Positions 53,460 to 62,366 of a stretch of DNA of 64,000 nt are shown piece after piece. The stretch covers positions 62,001 to 126,000 of the forward strand of contig NZ_AXBF01000004.1 in NCBI RefSeq assembly GCF_000473205.1, in the 5' to 3' direction. The position numbers were made by a program, and so were the translations under genes. The notes below the pieces were generated by a model. The model was not told the DNA's origin. It did not search any database and saw only the letters and a program-made list of their open reading frames with translations. Origin of the DNA: Pseudophaeobacter arcticus DSM 23566. Lineage in GTDB: Bacteria; Pseudomonadota; Alphaproteobacteria; Rhodobacterales; Rhodobacteraceae. How positions within the stretch are numbered: the first letter of the stretch is position 1; every line of letters starts with the position of its first letter.

Positions 53460-53873
53460 TCAAGCTTCTGATGGGATATAAATACAGTCTGCAAGGGTGC
53501 TTCGATTGAGCTCGTCATAAAATGCGACTTCTGCCTGGCCCAGACGGGACTTTAGCCGACAATGCGGTGTCAGCGTGCAGGTATTGCCGTTGGGAAGAAA
53601 GCACTCCACCAAGGCTTGGTCGGCCTCAAGCAGCGCCACGACGTCGCCAAGGCGGATCCTATCGGGAGAGCGGGCAAGCAGCGCTCCCCCGCCGCTGCCG
53701 CGGCGTGTCTCTAAATACCCTGCCGCAGATAGGCTCGACATAACCTTCGCAAGATGATTGCGCGAAATTGCGAATTCCGTGGCCAGCTCAGCGGTGGTGA
53801 AGGGTCGATCCGGCTCGCCCGCCATCCGCATGAGAACACGCAATCCGAAATCTGTGAAAGACGTAAGGCGCAA
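53460..53873 (-). CDS. nsrR: Rrf2-family regulator (NsrR-like)
   Basis: The 138-residue protein starts at a TTG (53873), giving MRLTSFTDFGLRVLMRMAGE, the standard NsrR beginning; the ATG at 53909 lies inside the operator. It has the Rrf2 winged helix (TTAELATEFAISRNHLAKVM) and all three cluster cysteines in VECFLPNGNTCTLTPHCRLK. NsrR uses a NO-sensitive Fe-S cluster to repress NO-defence genes. It is divergent from two hemerythrin genes with nested palindromes between, as expected for such a circuit. Confidence 0.83.
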   Translation of the reverse strand: MRLTSFTDFGLRVLMRMAGEPDRPFTTAELATEFAISRNHLAKVMSSLSAAGYLETRRGSGGGALLARSPDRIRLGDVVALLEADQALVECFLPNGNTCTLTPHCRLKSRLGQAEVAFYDELNRSTLADCIYIPSEA

Positions 53874-53889
53874 CAGATGAATCCCCAAT

Positions 53890-53941
53890 TTGGTATTTAC
53901 AATGCGCATTACAGAGGTGTAATGCGTAAATCAAATACCAA
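53890..53941. promoter_or_regulatory. Nested palindromes between nsrR-like and hemerythrin genes
   Basis: The outer arms TTGGTATTT (53890-53898) and AAATACCAA (53933-53941) enclose the inner arms CGCATTACA (53905-53913) and TGTAATGCG (53918-53926). Both pairs are perfect. The inner pair fits an Rrf2-type operator; the outer pair may bind a second factor. Confidence 0.75.
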
Positions 53942-53976
53942 TCGCTGAAAGAATCCTCAATCCTGGAAACTTTGCC

Positions 53977-54456
53977 ATGACAGACACACCCGTCGGTGTC
54001 CCTAACGAGACAGACGCCCTGATTGATCACATCCTGTCACGCTACCATGAGACCCACCGGTCCGAACTGCCGAGCCTGATCCAACTCGCCGAAAAAGTCA
54101 GGATGGCCCATGCGGAAGATCCACAATCCCCGAAAGGTCTGGCGGAGGCCTTGACCATCCTTCTCCACGAGATGGAAGACCACATGGCGAAGGAAGAAAT
54201 GATCCTCTTCCCGGCGATGCGCGCCCGGGGCAGGCCCGGGATCGAACATCCGATAGCGGTGATGCGGGCAGACCACGACGATCACGCCGAAGGCATCCAG
54301 AAAATCCGGGACATGACCAGCAACTTGACGCCCCCGGATCACGCCTGTGGATCGTGGCGCGCGCTTTATGCCGGGACGCAAAAGCTTCTCGATGATCTGA
54401 CGGCGCATATTGCGCTGGAAAACGACGTGCTGTTCCCGCGCTTCGAACAGGGCTGA
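53977..54456 (+). CDS. Hemerythrin-domain protein (Ric/YtfE C-terminal-like), first copy
   Basis: The 159-residue helical protein has the diiron ligand pattern HILSRYHETHRSELP, LLHEMEDHMAKEEMILFPAM, MRADHDDHAEGI and HIALENDVLFPRFE. It corresponds to the hemerythrin half of Ric/YtfE/DnrN, without the N-terminal ScdA domain. Such proteins repair NO- or oxidant-damaged Fe-S clusters or bind NO. First gene of the unit opposite the NsrR-like regulator. Confidence 0.87.
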   Translation: MTDTPVGVPNETDALIDHILSRYHETHRSELPSLIQLAEKVRMAHAEDPQSPKGLAEALTILLHEMEDHMAKEEMILFPAMRARGRPGIEHPIAVMRADHDDHAEGIQKIRDMTSNLTPPDHACGSWRALYAGTQKLLDDLTAHIALENDVLFPRFEQG

Positions 54457-54468
54457 GGGAGAGGAACC

Positions 54469-55002
54469 ATGCCACTTGCGACCGTTTCGGCGAAAGAGCG
54501 CGGAGAAACCGACCGTCTGCTAGGCGCGGTTGTGGCGCAGCTTCGGACAGAGGGGGTCAGGGTTGTTGGTGCCCTTCGGGCCTACGAATTCACCGGCGCA
54601 AACCCACATTGCAACAGCGACCTGTGGCTGGTGCCCGACGGGCCGGTGATACGGATTACCCAGGACCTTGGCGCCGGATCGACTGCCTGCCGGATGGATG
54701 CCGGTGCGCTGGAATACGCGGTGGGGCTTGCCACCGCGCGCATGGCCGATGAGGGCGCCGATCTGGTCGTGTTGAACAAATTTGGCTTGAGCGAGTCCGA
54801 AGGGCGCGGATTTCGGTCGTTGATGGCCGGGGCGCTTGCCCGCGGGGTGCCAGTGCTGACCGGGCTGACCGATACCCACCGCCCCGCCTTTGAACGCTTT
54901 GCCGCCGGGATGGAAACCATCCTGCCCCCCGATGCGGCGGCGATCCTTGACTGGTGCCGAACGGTCGCCGGGCCAGGCGCCGCCATTGCAGATGAGGTTT
55001 GA
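54469..55002 (+). CDS. DUF2478 protein
   Basis: The 177-residue protein (GAVVAQLRTEGVRVVGALRA, ITQDLGAGSTACRMDAGALE, ADLVVLNKFGLSESEGRGFR, GVPVLTGLTDTHRPAFERFA) has the DUF2478 pattern, a P-loop-like fold related to nucleotide- or molybdenum-linked proteins. The conserved NKFG..E.EG motif is present. DUF2478 often occurs beside NO/denitrification and Mo genes. It sits between two hemerythrin genes (12-nt gap before; the next ATG follows its stop directly). Confidence 0.72.
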   Translation: MPLATVSAKERGETDRLLGAVVAQLRTEGVRVVGALRAYEFTGANPHCNSDLWLVPDGPVIRITQDLGAGSTACRMDAGALEYAVGLATARMADEGADLVVLNKFGLSESEGRGFRSLMAGALARGVPVLTGLTDTHRPAFERFAAGMETILPPDAAAILDWCRTVAGPGAAIADEV

Positions 55003-55509
55003 ATGCTGACTCCCGATTCCGAAATGTCGACGCCGACCCTGATAAACTATATTCAGGAACGCTTTCTTCAGGCCCACAGGCAGGAAATGCCGGAACTGGT
55101 CAGGTTGGCGCGGAAAGTGGAAACGAAACATGCGGATGATATCGACGCGCCGCATGGGCTGACCCAGGCCCTGCAATCGGTCGCCCGGCACCTCGAGCCA
55201 CATATTCACGAGGAAGAGGCAGTTGTCTTTCTTGCGCTGAACGAAGGAAAGCTCGGGCAGATGCGGGAAACCTTCGCCCGCTTGCGCAATGATCACGCCG
55301 AGCAAGAAACTGCGCTGAACCGAATCGCGGCGATGACCCACGGGTTCCGCCTGCCACGCACCGCCTGCAAATCCTGGCGCAGTCTTTACGCCGGGCTTGG
55401 CAAACTGGCCGAAGACCTCGACGAACACAGATACCTTGAGAACGAGGTGCTGTTCCCAAGGTTCGAAAAAGCCCTGCAATCGCCCGGACAGGAAACCTCC
55501 CGGCGATGA
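55003..55509 (+). CDS. Hemerythrin-domain protein, second copy
   Basis: The 168-residue paralogue of the first hemerythrin gene has TLINYIQERFLQAHRQEMPE, HLEPHIHEEEAVVFLALNEG, RLRNDHAEQETALNRIAAM and HRYLENEVLFPRFE. It retains the His and Glu ligand positions in the same order. The start codon immediately follows the DUF2478 stop, so it is translationally coupled. It likely acts with the first copy in diiron NO/O2 chemistry. Confidence 0.87.
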   Translation: MLTPDSEMSTPTLINYIQERFLQAHRQEMPELVRLARKVETKHADDIDAPHGLTQALQSVARHLEPHIHEEEAVVFLALNEGKLGQMRETFARLRNDHAEQETALNRIAAMTHGFRLPRTACKSWRSLYAGLGKLAEDLDEHRYLENEVLFPRFEKALQSPGQETSRR

Positions 55510-55595
55510 CCCGCGCGGGCCTACCCGCAGCGACAATCGGCGCGACGGCCTGCCCTGAGTGGCAACAAGCATAGCGGATCGCTGCTCATGCGCCG

Positions 55596-56732
55596 TCAGG
55601 CCGCGCCATGTGGCGGTGGTAGCGTGCCGTTCTTATAGGGTGTCCAGTCGGTGATTTCGGGATAGTAGCGCCGCCGCCAGTCGCGGACCTTTGGGTTGAA
55701 CAGGCGCCGCCAGACCGGGGGAAACATGGCGAGGAAGGTCATCGGCGGATATCCCGTGGGCAGCATCGGCACCTCGGCCGGGTCATAGACCTGCAACAGC
55801 GGAAACCGCCGCATTGGATGCAAATGGTGGTCCGCATGGCGCTGCAGATTGATCAGCAACAGCCCCGAGATCCGATGCGCCGAATCCCAGCTGTGATGCG
55901 CCTTGACCGGCTCGTAGCGGCCATCGCCCAGATATTTGCGCGTCAACCCGTAGTGCTCGACGTAGTTGGTCAGTTCCAGTTGCCAGATGGCGACGAGGGC
56001 CTGGAATGCAAACAGTCCGACCCCGGCCCAGCTGCCGATCACAAAGGCCAGGGCCAGAAACGCGGCCTGCAGGGCGAGGTATTTCCAGATCGGGTTGGAA
56101 CGGTGCCAGGGCGACCGCCCCGCCCGCGCCAGCTTGGCCTGTTCCGCCCACCAGGCCGAACCCGGCCCCTGCCACAACACGCGGGGAAAGGCGCGCAAAA
56201 AGCCTTCGTTATAACGCGCGGTCACTGTATCGCGCGGGGTGCCGACCCAGGGGTGATGCACCAGCAGATGTTCGGTGCGGAAATGGCCATAGAGCACCAG
56301 CGCCATCAACAGATCGCCAAGGTTGCGTTCCAACCAGTTGGATTTGTGAAACAACTCATGGGCATAGACGATCCCAACCGTGCCGGTGGTCACGCCAATG
56401 GCGAACATGATGGCAAGCGTCTCGGCGGTGGAATAGCTGGCGACATGGGTGAGGTAGTAAAGCGTCCCGAACAGCATGCAGAACTGGATCGGGAACCAGA
56501 TCATGGTCAGCAGGCGAAACCAGGACAGGTCTTCCTCGGGCGTGTTCGGGTCGGGATTGCGCAGGTCCTTGCCAAAAACCGTATCCAACAGAGGCATCAG
56601 CACCCAGCCGTAGAAGGGCACCAGCGCGATGGCCCAGCCACCCTGCGTGACGGCGATACCGATCAACGGCACGAAGCTGAGGGTCAGCCAATAGGGCCAG
56701 GCCCTGGGTCGTGTTCCGGCGGGGGCGGTCAT
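55596..56732 (-). CDS. alkB: AlkB-type membrane-bound alkane hydroxylase
   Basis: The 378-residue integral-membrane diiron enzyme has the His boxes HELFHK (near 125), EHLLVHHPWVGTPRD (near 155) and LQRHADHH (near 300), plus NYVEHYGL. It has about six membrane helices. AlkB enzymes hydroxylate terminal carbons of alkanes or similar chains using rubredoxin and oxygen; no rubredoxin gene is in the window. Its start overlaps the P450 stop by ATGA, so two different hydroxylases share one operon. Confidence 0.9.
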   Translation of the reverse strand: MTAPAGTRPRAWPYWLTLSFVPLIGIAVTQGGWAIALVPFYGWVLMPLLDTVFGKDLRNPDPNTPEEDLSWFRLLTMIWFPIQFCMLFGTLYYLTHVASYSTAETLAIMFAIGVTTGTVGIVYAHELFHKSNWLERNLGDLLMALVLYGHFRTEHLLVHHPWVGTPRDTVTARYNEGFLRAFPRVLWQGPGSAWWAEQAKLARAGRSPWHRSNPIWKYLALQAAFLALAFVIGSWAGVGLFAFQALVAIWQLELTNYVEHYGLTRKYLGDGRYEPVKAHHSWDSAHRISGLLLINLQRHADHHLHPMRRFPLLQVYDPAEVPMLPTGYPPMTFLAMFPPVWRRLFNPKVRDWRRRYYPEITDWTPYKNGTLPPPHGAA

Positions 56733-58147
56733 GCGGAAGGCTCCTTCTGTGGGGCTGTGCGCGGGGTCAGGCGCAAGGGAATGCCGGTGGCCGAGCGCAC
56801 TGTCAGATGCGCCTCGGGGACCGGCTCGTGGCCTGGGATGGTGTCAAAACGAAAGGCCCGCACCAGCATCGACAGGATCAGTGGCCCTTCGGCCATCGCA
56901 AAGGCCGAGCCGGGGCAGACCCGCGCGCCGGCGGAAAACGGGATATAGGCATTGCGCAAACACTCCTTGCCGTTCGGTGTGTCGAACCGGCCCGGATCAA
57001 AGTCGTCGGGGTGATCCCACAGCCGTTCATGGCGATGCAGGTGCCAGGGGCTGAGGATGACCTGCGCGCCGGGCCGGACCTTGCGGCTGCGAAACCGCTC
57101 CGGGCAGGCGGCCTCACGTACGAACATCGGCACCGGCGGGTAAAGCCGCATCGCTTCACGGAACACCGCCCGCGACAGGCGCAGTTTCGACAGAGTCGAG
57201 AAATAGATCTTCTCCGGATCCATATGCGCCTGTGCCTCTGCTGCCAGCTTGTCCTGCCACTCGGGATATAGCGCCAGCAAGTAGAGCGCCCAGGACAGCG
57301 CGGCGGCCGAGGTTTCGTGCCCCGCCAGGAAGAAGATCGCCACTTGGTCGATCATCTCCTCACGCGTGAAGGTTTCGCCGGTCTCTGGGTCAGGTGTGGT
57401 CATGATCTTGGTCGCCAGATCGTCCGGTGCAATACCGGCTGCGATGGCCTTGGCACGGTCGTCGACAAGCTGTGCAATCAGGCTGCGGATGGTTGCCGCC
57501 GTCGCGCGGGCCGTGCGCGATTGCAGGCGCGGCCACCACTTCGGGCGTGGCAACAAGGCTGCGACGGTGGCGACGGGCTGGCTCTTTTGATAGTCGCGAA
57601 AGGTTTCGAAGGCGGCATGGGCCACCTCATGCGTGATCGGCACCGAAAACAGCGTGCGAAAGATCACGTCCATGGCTACATGGCTGCACTGGGCCTCGAT
57701 CTCGACTGGCGCGGCGCCGACCAGCGGGGTTAGCCGGTCCACCGCCGCAACGCCACTGTCCCACATCGCGGGGAAGATGCCGCGCAGCCGCCCGCCCTCG
57801 AAGGCCGGGTCGATGATCCGCCGCTGGTGCTCCCACAGCGCCCCGTTTGAGATGAAGATCGACTCGCCCAAAAGCGGCTTCAACCCGACGCGGATGCGTT
57901 CCGACTTGGGGAAATCCGCCGGGCGCTGCTTCAGCACCAGATCGACCAGTTCGGGGTCATTGCACATAAACGAGCGAAAGAACGGTGTGCGAAATTCAGC
58001 CATCCAAGCGCGGTAGAGATGCGCAGGCTGGGCCGACAGAATATCATTTCGAAACAGCCTGAAGTAAGTCCACAGCCCAACGCAGCGCGACCTGGCCCTT
58101 GGCTTGGGTGGCACATGGCCCGGGCTTTTGGTGGGGCTATCAAACAT
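56729..58147 (-). CDS. Cytochrome P450
   Basis: The 472-residue protein has the I-helix motif AGHETSAAALSW (near 290), ExxR in FREAMRLYPP, and heme loop FSAGARVCPGSAFAM (Cys near 415). It has no N-terminal membrane anchor and is longer than typical soluble bacterial P450s. A role on fatty or terpenoid-like substrates is inferred only from coupling to alkB. The start at MFDSPTKSPG follows GGAAAGA. A 12-bp inverted repeat lies 27-79 bp upstream. No ferredoxin partner gene is adjacent. Confidence 0.92.
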   Translation of the reverse strand: MFDSPTKSPGHVPPKPRARSRCVGLWTYFRLFRNDILSAQPAHLYRAWMAEFRTPFFRSFMCNDPELVDLVLKQRPADFPKSERIRVGLKPLLGESIFISNGALWEHQRRIIDPAFEGGRLRGIFPAMWDSGVAAVDRLTPLVGAAPVEIEAQCSHVAMDVIFRTLFSVPITHEVAHAAFETFRDYQKSQPVATVAALLPRPKWWPRLQSRTARATAATIRSLIAQLVDDRAKAIAAGIAPDDLATKIMTTPDPETGETFTREEMIDQVAIFFLAGHETSAAALSWALYLLALYPEWQDKLAAEAQAHMDPEKIYFSTLSKLRLSRAVFREAMRLYPPVPMFVREAACPERFRSRKVRPGAQVILSPWHLHRHERLWDHPDDFDPGRFDTPNGKECLRNAYIPFSAGARVCPGSAFAMAEGPLILSMLVRAFRFDTIPGHEPVPEAHLTVRSATGIPLRLTPRTAPQKEPSA

Positions 58148-58173
58148 ACTTCTTTCCAATGGGAGAATTGATT

Positions 58174-58226
58174 CTTTGGACAAAGTCGTCTGTGTGCAAG
58201 TTGCCGCAGTTTGTCTTTGTCCAAAG
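58174..58226. promoter_or_regulatory. 12-bp inverted repeat upstream of the P450-alkB operon
   Basis: CTTTGGACAAAG (58174-58185) and CTTTGTCCAAAG (58215-58226) form perfect arms with 29 nt between, directly in front of the P450 start. Operator or looping site for an unidentified regulator. Confidence 0.68.
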
Positions 58227-58284
58227 TCAAATAACTGCACCGTTTTCACCCATCCATGGCCTGCCAAAACCAGAACAGAAGCAG

Positions 58285-58425
58285 CCAAGGTAATGCGGCA
58301 GCCAGTTCCGCCGCCATGCAGCCAGCTTTCGAAGCCGGTTCGGCGAACGGCTGCATCCACTTGTAAAGGCAATGCGTGCTCACGCCCAGCCGCCGGGACA
58401 TCTCCCGATCCGGCAAGTGGGGTAT
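58285..58425 (-). pseudogene. IS3-type orfA remnant
   Basis: The minus strand reads DREMSRRLGVSTHCLYKWMQ then PFAEPASKAG, the helix-turn-helix of an IS3-family OrfA. It has no start and is truncated at both ends. The rest of the 58.2-58.6 kb gap shows no gene. Confidence 0.45.
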
Positions 58426-58618
58426 TCTCGGCTCTTCTGGCAGGAACGCTGTCTGAAGACTTCATTCAGGCAATCCTGACGGATGAGAACCCTCTGCTTG
58501 ATCCGATGAAGGGGTTGCGCGCGGCTTACCCACTGCACAAGAGGGCTGCCGAGATGCGAGTTTGGATAAGATCCGAACGTCTCAAATTGGCAATGCCGTT
58601 CCGTGACAACCGGGATTC

Positions 58619-59767
58619 TTACATGCGAGAGTGCTCCGGCGTCGTTTGTTGTTGGGCCCGTAGCGAGACCAGAAAGAAAAAGACAATCGCTGCCAACGTG
58701 GCTGCACCTGCAAGCGATGTTGTGAGTTTAACCGAACCATCGACCGCGCCGACGGCAAGCGGCCCGACCGCGATGCCCAGCAATTGTGCAGCAGCAAATA
58801 GCCGCGCGACGGAGTAGGTTGGGTCCAGTGCCAGCAGCCAGCCGACAAAGAACGGGCCAAGGAACATCCAGCCAAAACCAACTGCCGCATAAAGCAAGAG
58901 TAGCTGAGGCGCTTTGGTTGTGATTCCTAATGCAATCATTGACGCACAAATCCCCAATATCATGATTGGTATCAACCAGGAATGCGACACGCGGCCAGAT
59001 AAGACCATGGCAACACAACCGCCCAGAATCTGGCCAATTAGAACGATCGGGATGGCGAGATCGACCAGCTCTTGGGGGAGCTCCAGTGCGGCAAGATGGA
59101 CCTCCGAATAGGAGACGACCGACGACAGGCTCGCCATCACAAGGCCGATAACCAAAAGCGCAGTCCAGTGATGCCATTGCAGCGGCGCGAAATCTGCGTC
59201 TTGCTCCGCAGATTGAGACAGGGCGACAGGGCGCAGATGAAGTGTAAAGGGCAGGGCTCCCAGGGCAAAGAGAGCAATCACGACAAAGCTTCCATTGCTG
59301 CCAAAACGTGGCGAGATCAGCCCGGTCAGCAACAGCGCGATGCCGAATTGCACGACGGTCTGTCCTGTCAGATAGATGGCTGAATTGCGGGTTGGCGCTG
59401 CGGATCGCACGATTGCGCTAATCGTCGCGCCCACCAGAACGCCTCCGATCAGCCCGGCGACAAACCTGACCAGCAATTGCAACAGCTCATCTGCGAAGAT
59501 CGACGCAGCATTCACAACCGCAAGCGCGATGAGGGTCGCAGCCACCCGCCGCGCACTGGCCTGCTCGCCCAGCACCCGGCTGCAGACCACCGTTCCGAGA
59601 CCGACCCCCAGAAGCTCCAGGCTGAAGCCGAAGCCGATGAAGGACAGCGGCACCCGGCCCTCGTTGTAGAGATCCGTCAGAAACAGGGGGGCGAACCCCA
59701 CCGCAAGGATGCCGGCGATGCCGATCCAGAGATATAGCCGGACCTGTTGGTTGGGTAGGTTTTGCAT
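58619..59767 (-). CDS. MFS transporter
   Basis: The 382-residue membrane protein has about twelve helices (YLWIGIAGILAVGFAPLFLT at the start), an MFS-type central loop near 185-205 and a short polar C-terminus. The substrate is unknown. It lies between the P450-alkB operon and the SDR-FMO operon, all on the minus strand, and may export oxidised products. Confidence 0.85.
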   Translation of the reverse strand: MQNLPNQQVRLYLWIGIAGILAVGFAPLFLTDLYNEGRVPLSFIGFGFSLELLGVGLGTVVCSRVLGEQASARRVAATLIALAVVNAASIFADELLQLLVRFVAGLIGGVLVGATISAIVRSAAPTRNSAIYLTGQTVVQFGIALLLTGLISPRFGSNGSFVVIALFALGALPFTLHLRPVALSQSAEQDADFAPLQWHHWTALLVIGLVMASLSSVVSYSEVHLAALELPQELVDLAIPIVLIGQILGGCVAMVLSGRVSHSWLIPIMILGICASMIALGITTKAPQLLLLYAAVGFGWMFLGPFFVGWLLALDPTYSVARLFAAAQLLGIAVGPLAVGAVDGSVKLTTSLAGAATLAAIVFFFLVSLRAQQQTTPEHSRM

Positions 59768-59838
59768 GATGCTCCTTTGTCGCGGCTGATATGGCGGGGG
59801 ATGCGGCTTACTTTAGCTGAACCCAGATTGATTTAGGA

Positions 59839-60726
59839 TCATCCATCGCGTTCCGGTCTTGGGGTCAGGACCAGCTTGCCATTCTGTTCCTGTACCAGCC
59901 CGCGTTTGCGCAGATCCTCGATATAACGGCGCATGCCGCGCCGCCCCTTGCGTTCAAAAAACGGCAGCACACGCGGCTGCAGGTTGGGGAACAACATCGC
60001 CAGGCGTGTCAGGATTGAATCGCTTGTTTTTGGGTAGGCCTCGAGCTGTGGTTTTTCGAGCACGCGCAGGAAGGTGCGCGCCACGTCGAGCGCGGTCTGC
60101 GGCGTGTCGATGAAGTTGAGCACATTGCCATCGTCGAGCGCCTCTTGCCGCAGCATCTGGGTGTCGGTTGCCGTCGGCGCAACGGTGCCGACCTTGATGC
60201 CGTGCAGCTCCTCGTCCAATGCAAACGACAGCATTGCACCGCGCAGACCAAATTTTGCTGCCGTATATATTGGGGTCTCGCGCAGGGGCTGGATGCCCCC
60301 AAGCGAGGTCGTCGTGATGACACGTGGATCATCGGATTTTTGCAGATAGGGCACGGCGAGGCGGGTCATGATACAGGGCGCCGTCAAGGTGATGTCGATC
60401 TCGCTTCGGATGCTCTCGAGCGACCGGCTGTGGAACCGTTCCGAGGTGGTGGTGGCAATGCCGTTGATCAGCAAATCAAGACCGCCAAACCGGGCCTCGG
60501 TCACTTCAAGCAGGCGCACCATCTCTGCCTCGTCAGCCAGATCGCCGGCAAAGGGCAGCGCGCGATCACCCAGATCGCGGGCCACATAATTGGCCGCGTG
60601 TTCATTGCGGTCGGCAATCACGACATTCATGCTGCGTTCGACCAGCAGGCCCGCCAGACAGGACCCGATGTCGCCGCCGCCGCCGGTGATAATGGCGGTG
60701 CGACCTGCGTAACGATACTTGCTCAT
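59839..60726 (-). CDS. Short-chain dehydrogenase/reductase
   Basis: The 295-residue SDR has the NAD(P) loop TGGGGDIGSCLAG, an N-x-x-A-like GIATTT segment, catalytic Ser in TTTSLGGIQ and YTAAKFG (Tyr/Lys near 155). The C-terminal extension of about 50 residues is rich in Arg. It oxidises or reduces a hydroxyl/carbonyl group. It overlaps the flavin monooxygenase stop by ATGA; a dehydrogenase plus Baeyer-Villiger-type enzyme is a common alcohol-to-ester pair. Confidence 0.9.
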   Translation of the reverse strand: MSKYRYAGRTAIITGGGGDIGSCLAGLLVERSMNVVIADRNEHAANYVARDLGDRALPFAGDLADEAEMVRLLEVTEARFGGLDLLINGIATTTSERFHSRSLESIRSEIDITLTAPCIMTRLAVPYLQKSDDPRVITTTSLGGIQPLRETPIYTAAKFGLRGAMLSFALDEELHGIKVGTVAPTATDTQMLRQEALDDGNVLNFIDTPQTALDVARTFLRVLEKPQLEAYPKTSDSILTRLAMLFPNLQPRVLPFFERKGRRGMRRYIEDLRKRGLVQEQNGKLVLTPRPERDG

Positions 60727-62090
60727 GCTGCTTTCCCCATCGGTTTCACGCGGCGACGCGCCTCGGTAAACCCTTTCAGGTCTTCATCCTTCAGGGTTTT
60801 CCAGCCCAGTTTGCGTGACAATTTGTCGAGATATTTCTTGTAGGTGTCACTGTTCACATAGCCGGTGTGACGGTCCGATTTGACAAAGCGGATGCCATTG
60901 CTCAGATCGGGTTCACTGTTGGCGATATGCCTGTCCATCTTGGCGACAGAGGGCTTGCCGTCGATCTGGTCGCGCAGATAGTTGGCGAGCATTAAGGCCA
61001 TCTGATCGAACATCTTGAACGCGCCGGAATTCGTCTCGATATGGCTGATGCCAAAGAGGTTCTTGTGGCGCCGGTTGAAGATCTGCAGGAACATCTGCGG
61101 ACGGCCGCCCCTGTAGTCAAAATAGTCCCGCGCAAAGCCCTGTTTCTGGCTGTATCCGGTTGCACAAAGGATCAGGTCGACTTCGATCCGCGAGCCATCC
61201 TTGAAGAGCACCTCTTTGCCATCCAGACGATCAATATCCACCTTCGGCGTGATATCCCCATGTTGGAGGTAGTGCAAAAGCTGCGCATTCATCAGCGGAT
61301 GGCTTTCGAACAGTTTGTGGTCGGGTTTCTGCAGGCCCAGCTTGGTGGTGTCGCCGACCAGCTTGTTCAACAGGAAGGTCATGATCGGGCGGCTGATCCA
61401 CAGCGGCAGATTGGGGCTTTCCTTGTCAAAAACATCCGCCGGCTTGCCGAAGATGTGCTTGGGAATGAAATAATAACCGCGGCGCATCGAGATATAGGCC
61501 TCACGGGCATTGGCTGCGGCGTCACAGGCGATGTCGCAGCCCGAATTGCCTGCGCCGACAATCAACACGCGCTTGCCGGTGAACATCTCCGGGGATTTAT
61601 AGACCGAAGAATGCAGTAGCGCGCCATCAAACTGCCCCTTCAGCTCTGGCATACGCGGGGTCCATTGGGTGCCGGTTGCGCAGATGACGCCAAGATAGGC
61701 TTTCGAGGTGCCATCCGAAAAGGCAACACGCCAAGCGCCGTCTTCGAGTTTCTCGAGATCGGTGATTTTGGTGTTGAAACGGATGTTGTCCGTCAGACCA
61801 TGCGCATTGGCAAAATCCATGATGTAGGCTTCGATCTTGTCGTGACGCGGATAGTCCGGATAACTTTCGGGCATCGGATAGCCCTCAAAGCCGGACATGG
61901 TTTTTGATGAGATGAAATGCGCGCTGTCATACATCGGGGTGTCGTCACGCTGAATGTCCCAGATCCCACCGACTTTTGAGCCGGCATCAAAGTGATCAAA
62001 CTCCACGCCCTTGAGTGTCAGCGCACGCGCCACCGCAAGGCCTGCGGGGCCCGCACCAATGAGACAGACTGTAGTTTCTGACTTCGACAT
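60723..62090 (-). CDS. Flavin-containing/Baeyer-Villiger-type monooxygenase
   Basis: The 455-residue enzyme has the FAD loop LIGAGPAGLAVARAL, the FMO signature FDGALLHSSVYKSP near 163 and the NADPH loop LIVGAGNSGCDIA near 182, then CATGYSQ. This places it in the FMO class of flavoprotein monooxygenases, which oxygenate soft nucleophiles or ketones. It is the first gene of the two-gene operon with the SDR. The divergent AraC-type regulator is a candidate controller. Confidence 0.92.
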   Translation of the reverse strand: MSKSETTVCLIGAGPAGLAVARALTLKGVEFDHFDAGSKVGGIWDIQRDDTPMYDSAHFISSKTMSGFEGYPMPESYPDYPRHDKIEAYIMDFANAHGLTDNIRFNTKITDLEKLEDGAWRVAFSDGTSKAYLGVICATGTQWTPRMPELKGQFDGALLHSSVYKSPEMFTGKRVLIVGAGNSGCDIACDAAANAREAYISMRRGYYFIPKHIFGKPADVFDKESPNLPLWISRPIMTFLLNKLVGDTTKLGLQKPDHKLFESHPLMNAQLLHYLQHGDITPKVDIDRLDGKEVLFKDGSRIEVDLILCATGYSQKQGFARDYFDYRGGRPQMFLQIFNRRHKNLFGISHIETNSGAFKMFDQMALMLANYLRDQIDGKPSVAKMDRHIANSEPDLSNGIRFVKSDRHTGYVNSDTYKKYLDKLSRKLGWKTLKDEDLKGFTEARRRVKPMGKAA

Positions 62091-62366
62091 TATTGACCTT
62101 CCTGTTTTTGTGTATTTTCCCGGCCCTCACTCAGGGAGGGGAGGGGGCCCAAACTCTCGGAAATCGGTTTGGGGCCAGGTATTCGGTCAAGATTGCCAGA
62201 TTGAGCGGGCTGAAAAAGGCCAGCGGCGGCACACAAACGGACAATTTCGGACAGGAAACTGTCTTGTTGAGTGCCGCAAAACTGATACCCTGACCTCAAA
62301 GGGAGAGAAACGATCAAAAATCTGGCAACAATACCGCCTCAGGTTCTGTTCTATACCAGCCAGGAG

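Noticed and set aside
56711..58817. Plus-strand frames opposite the P450 and alkB genes
   Set aside because: They mirror the coding strand's codon bias and contain no recognisable domain.
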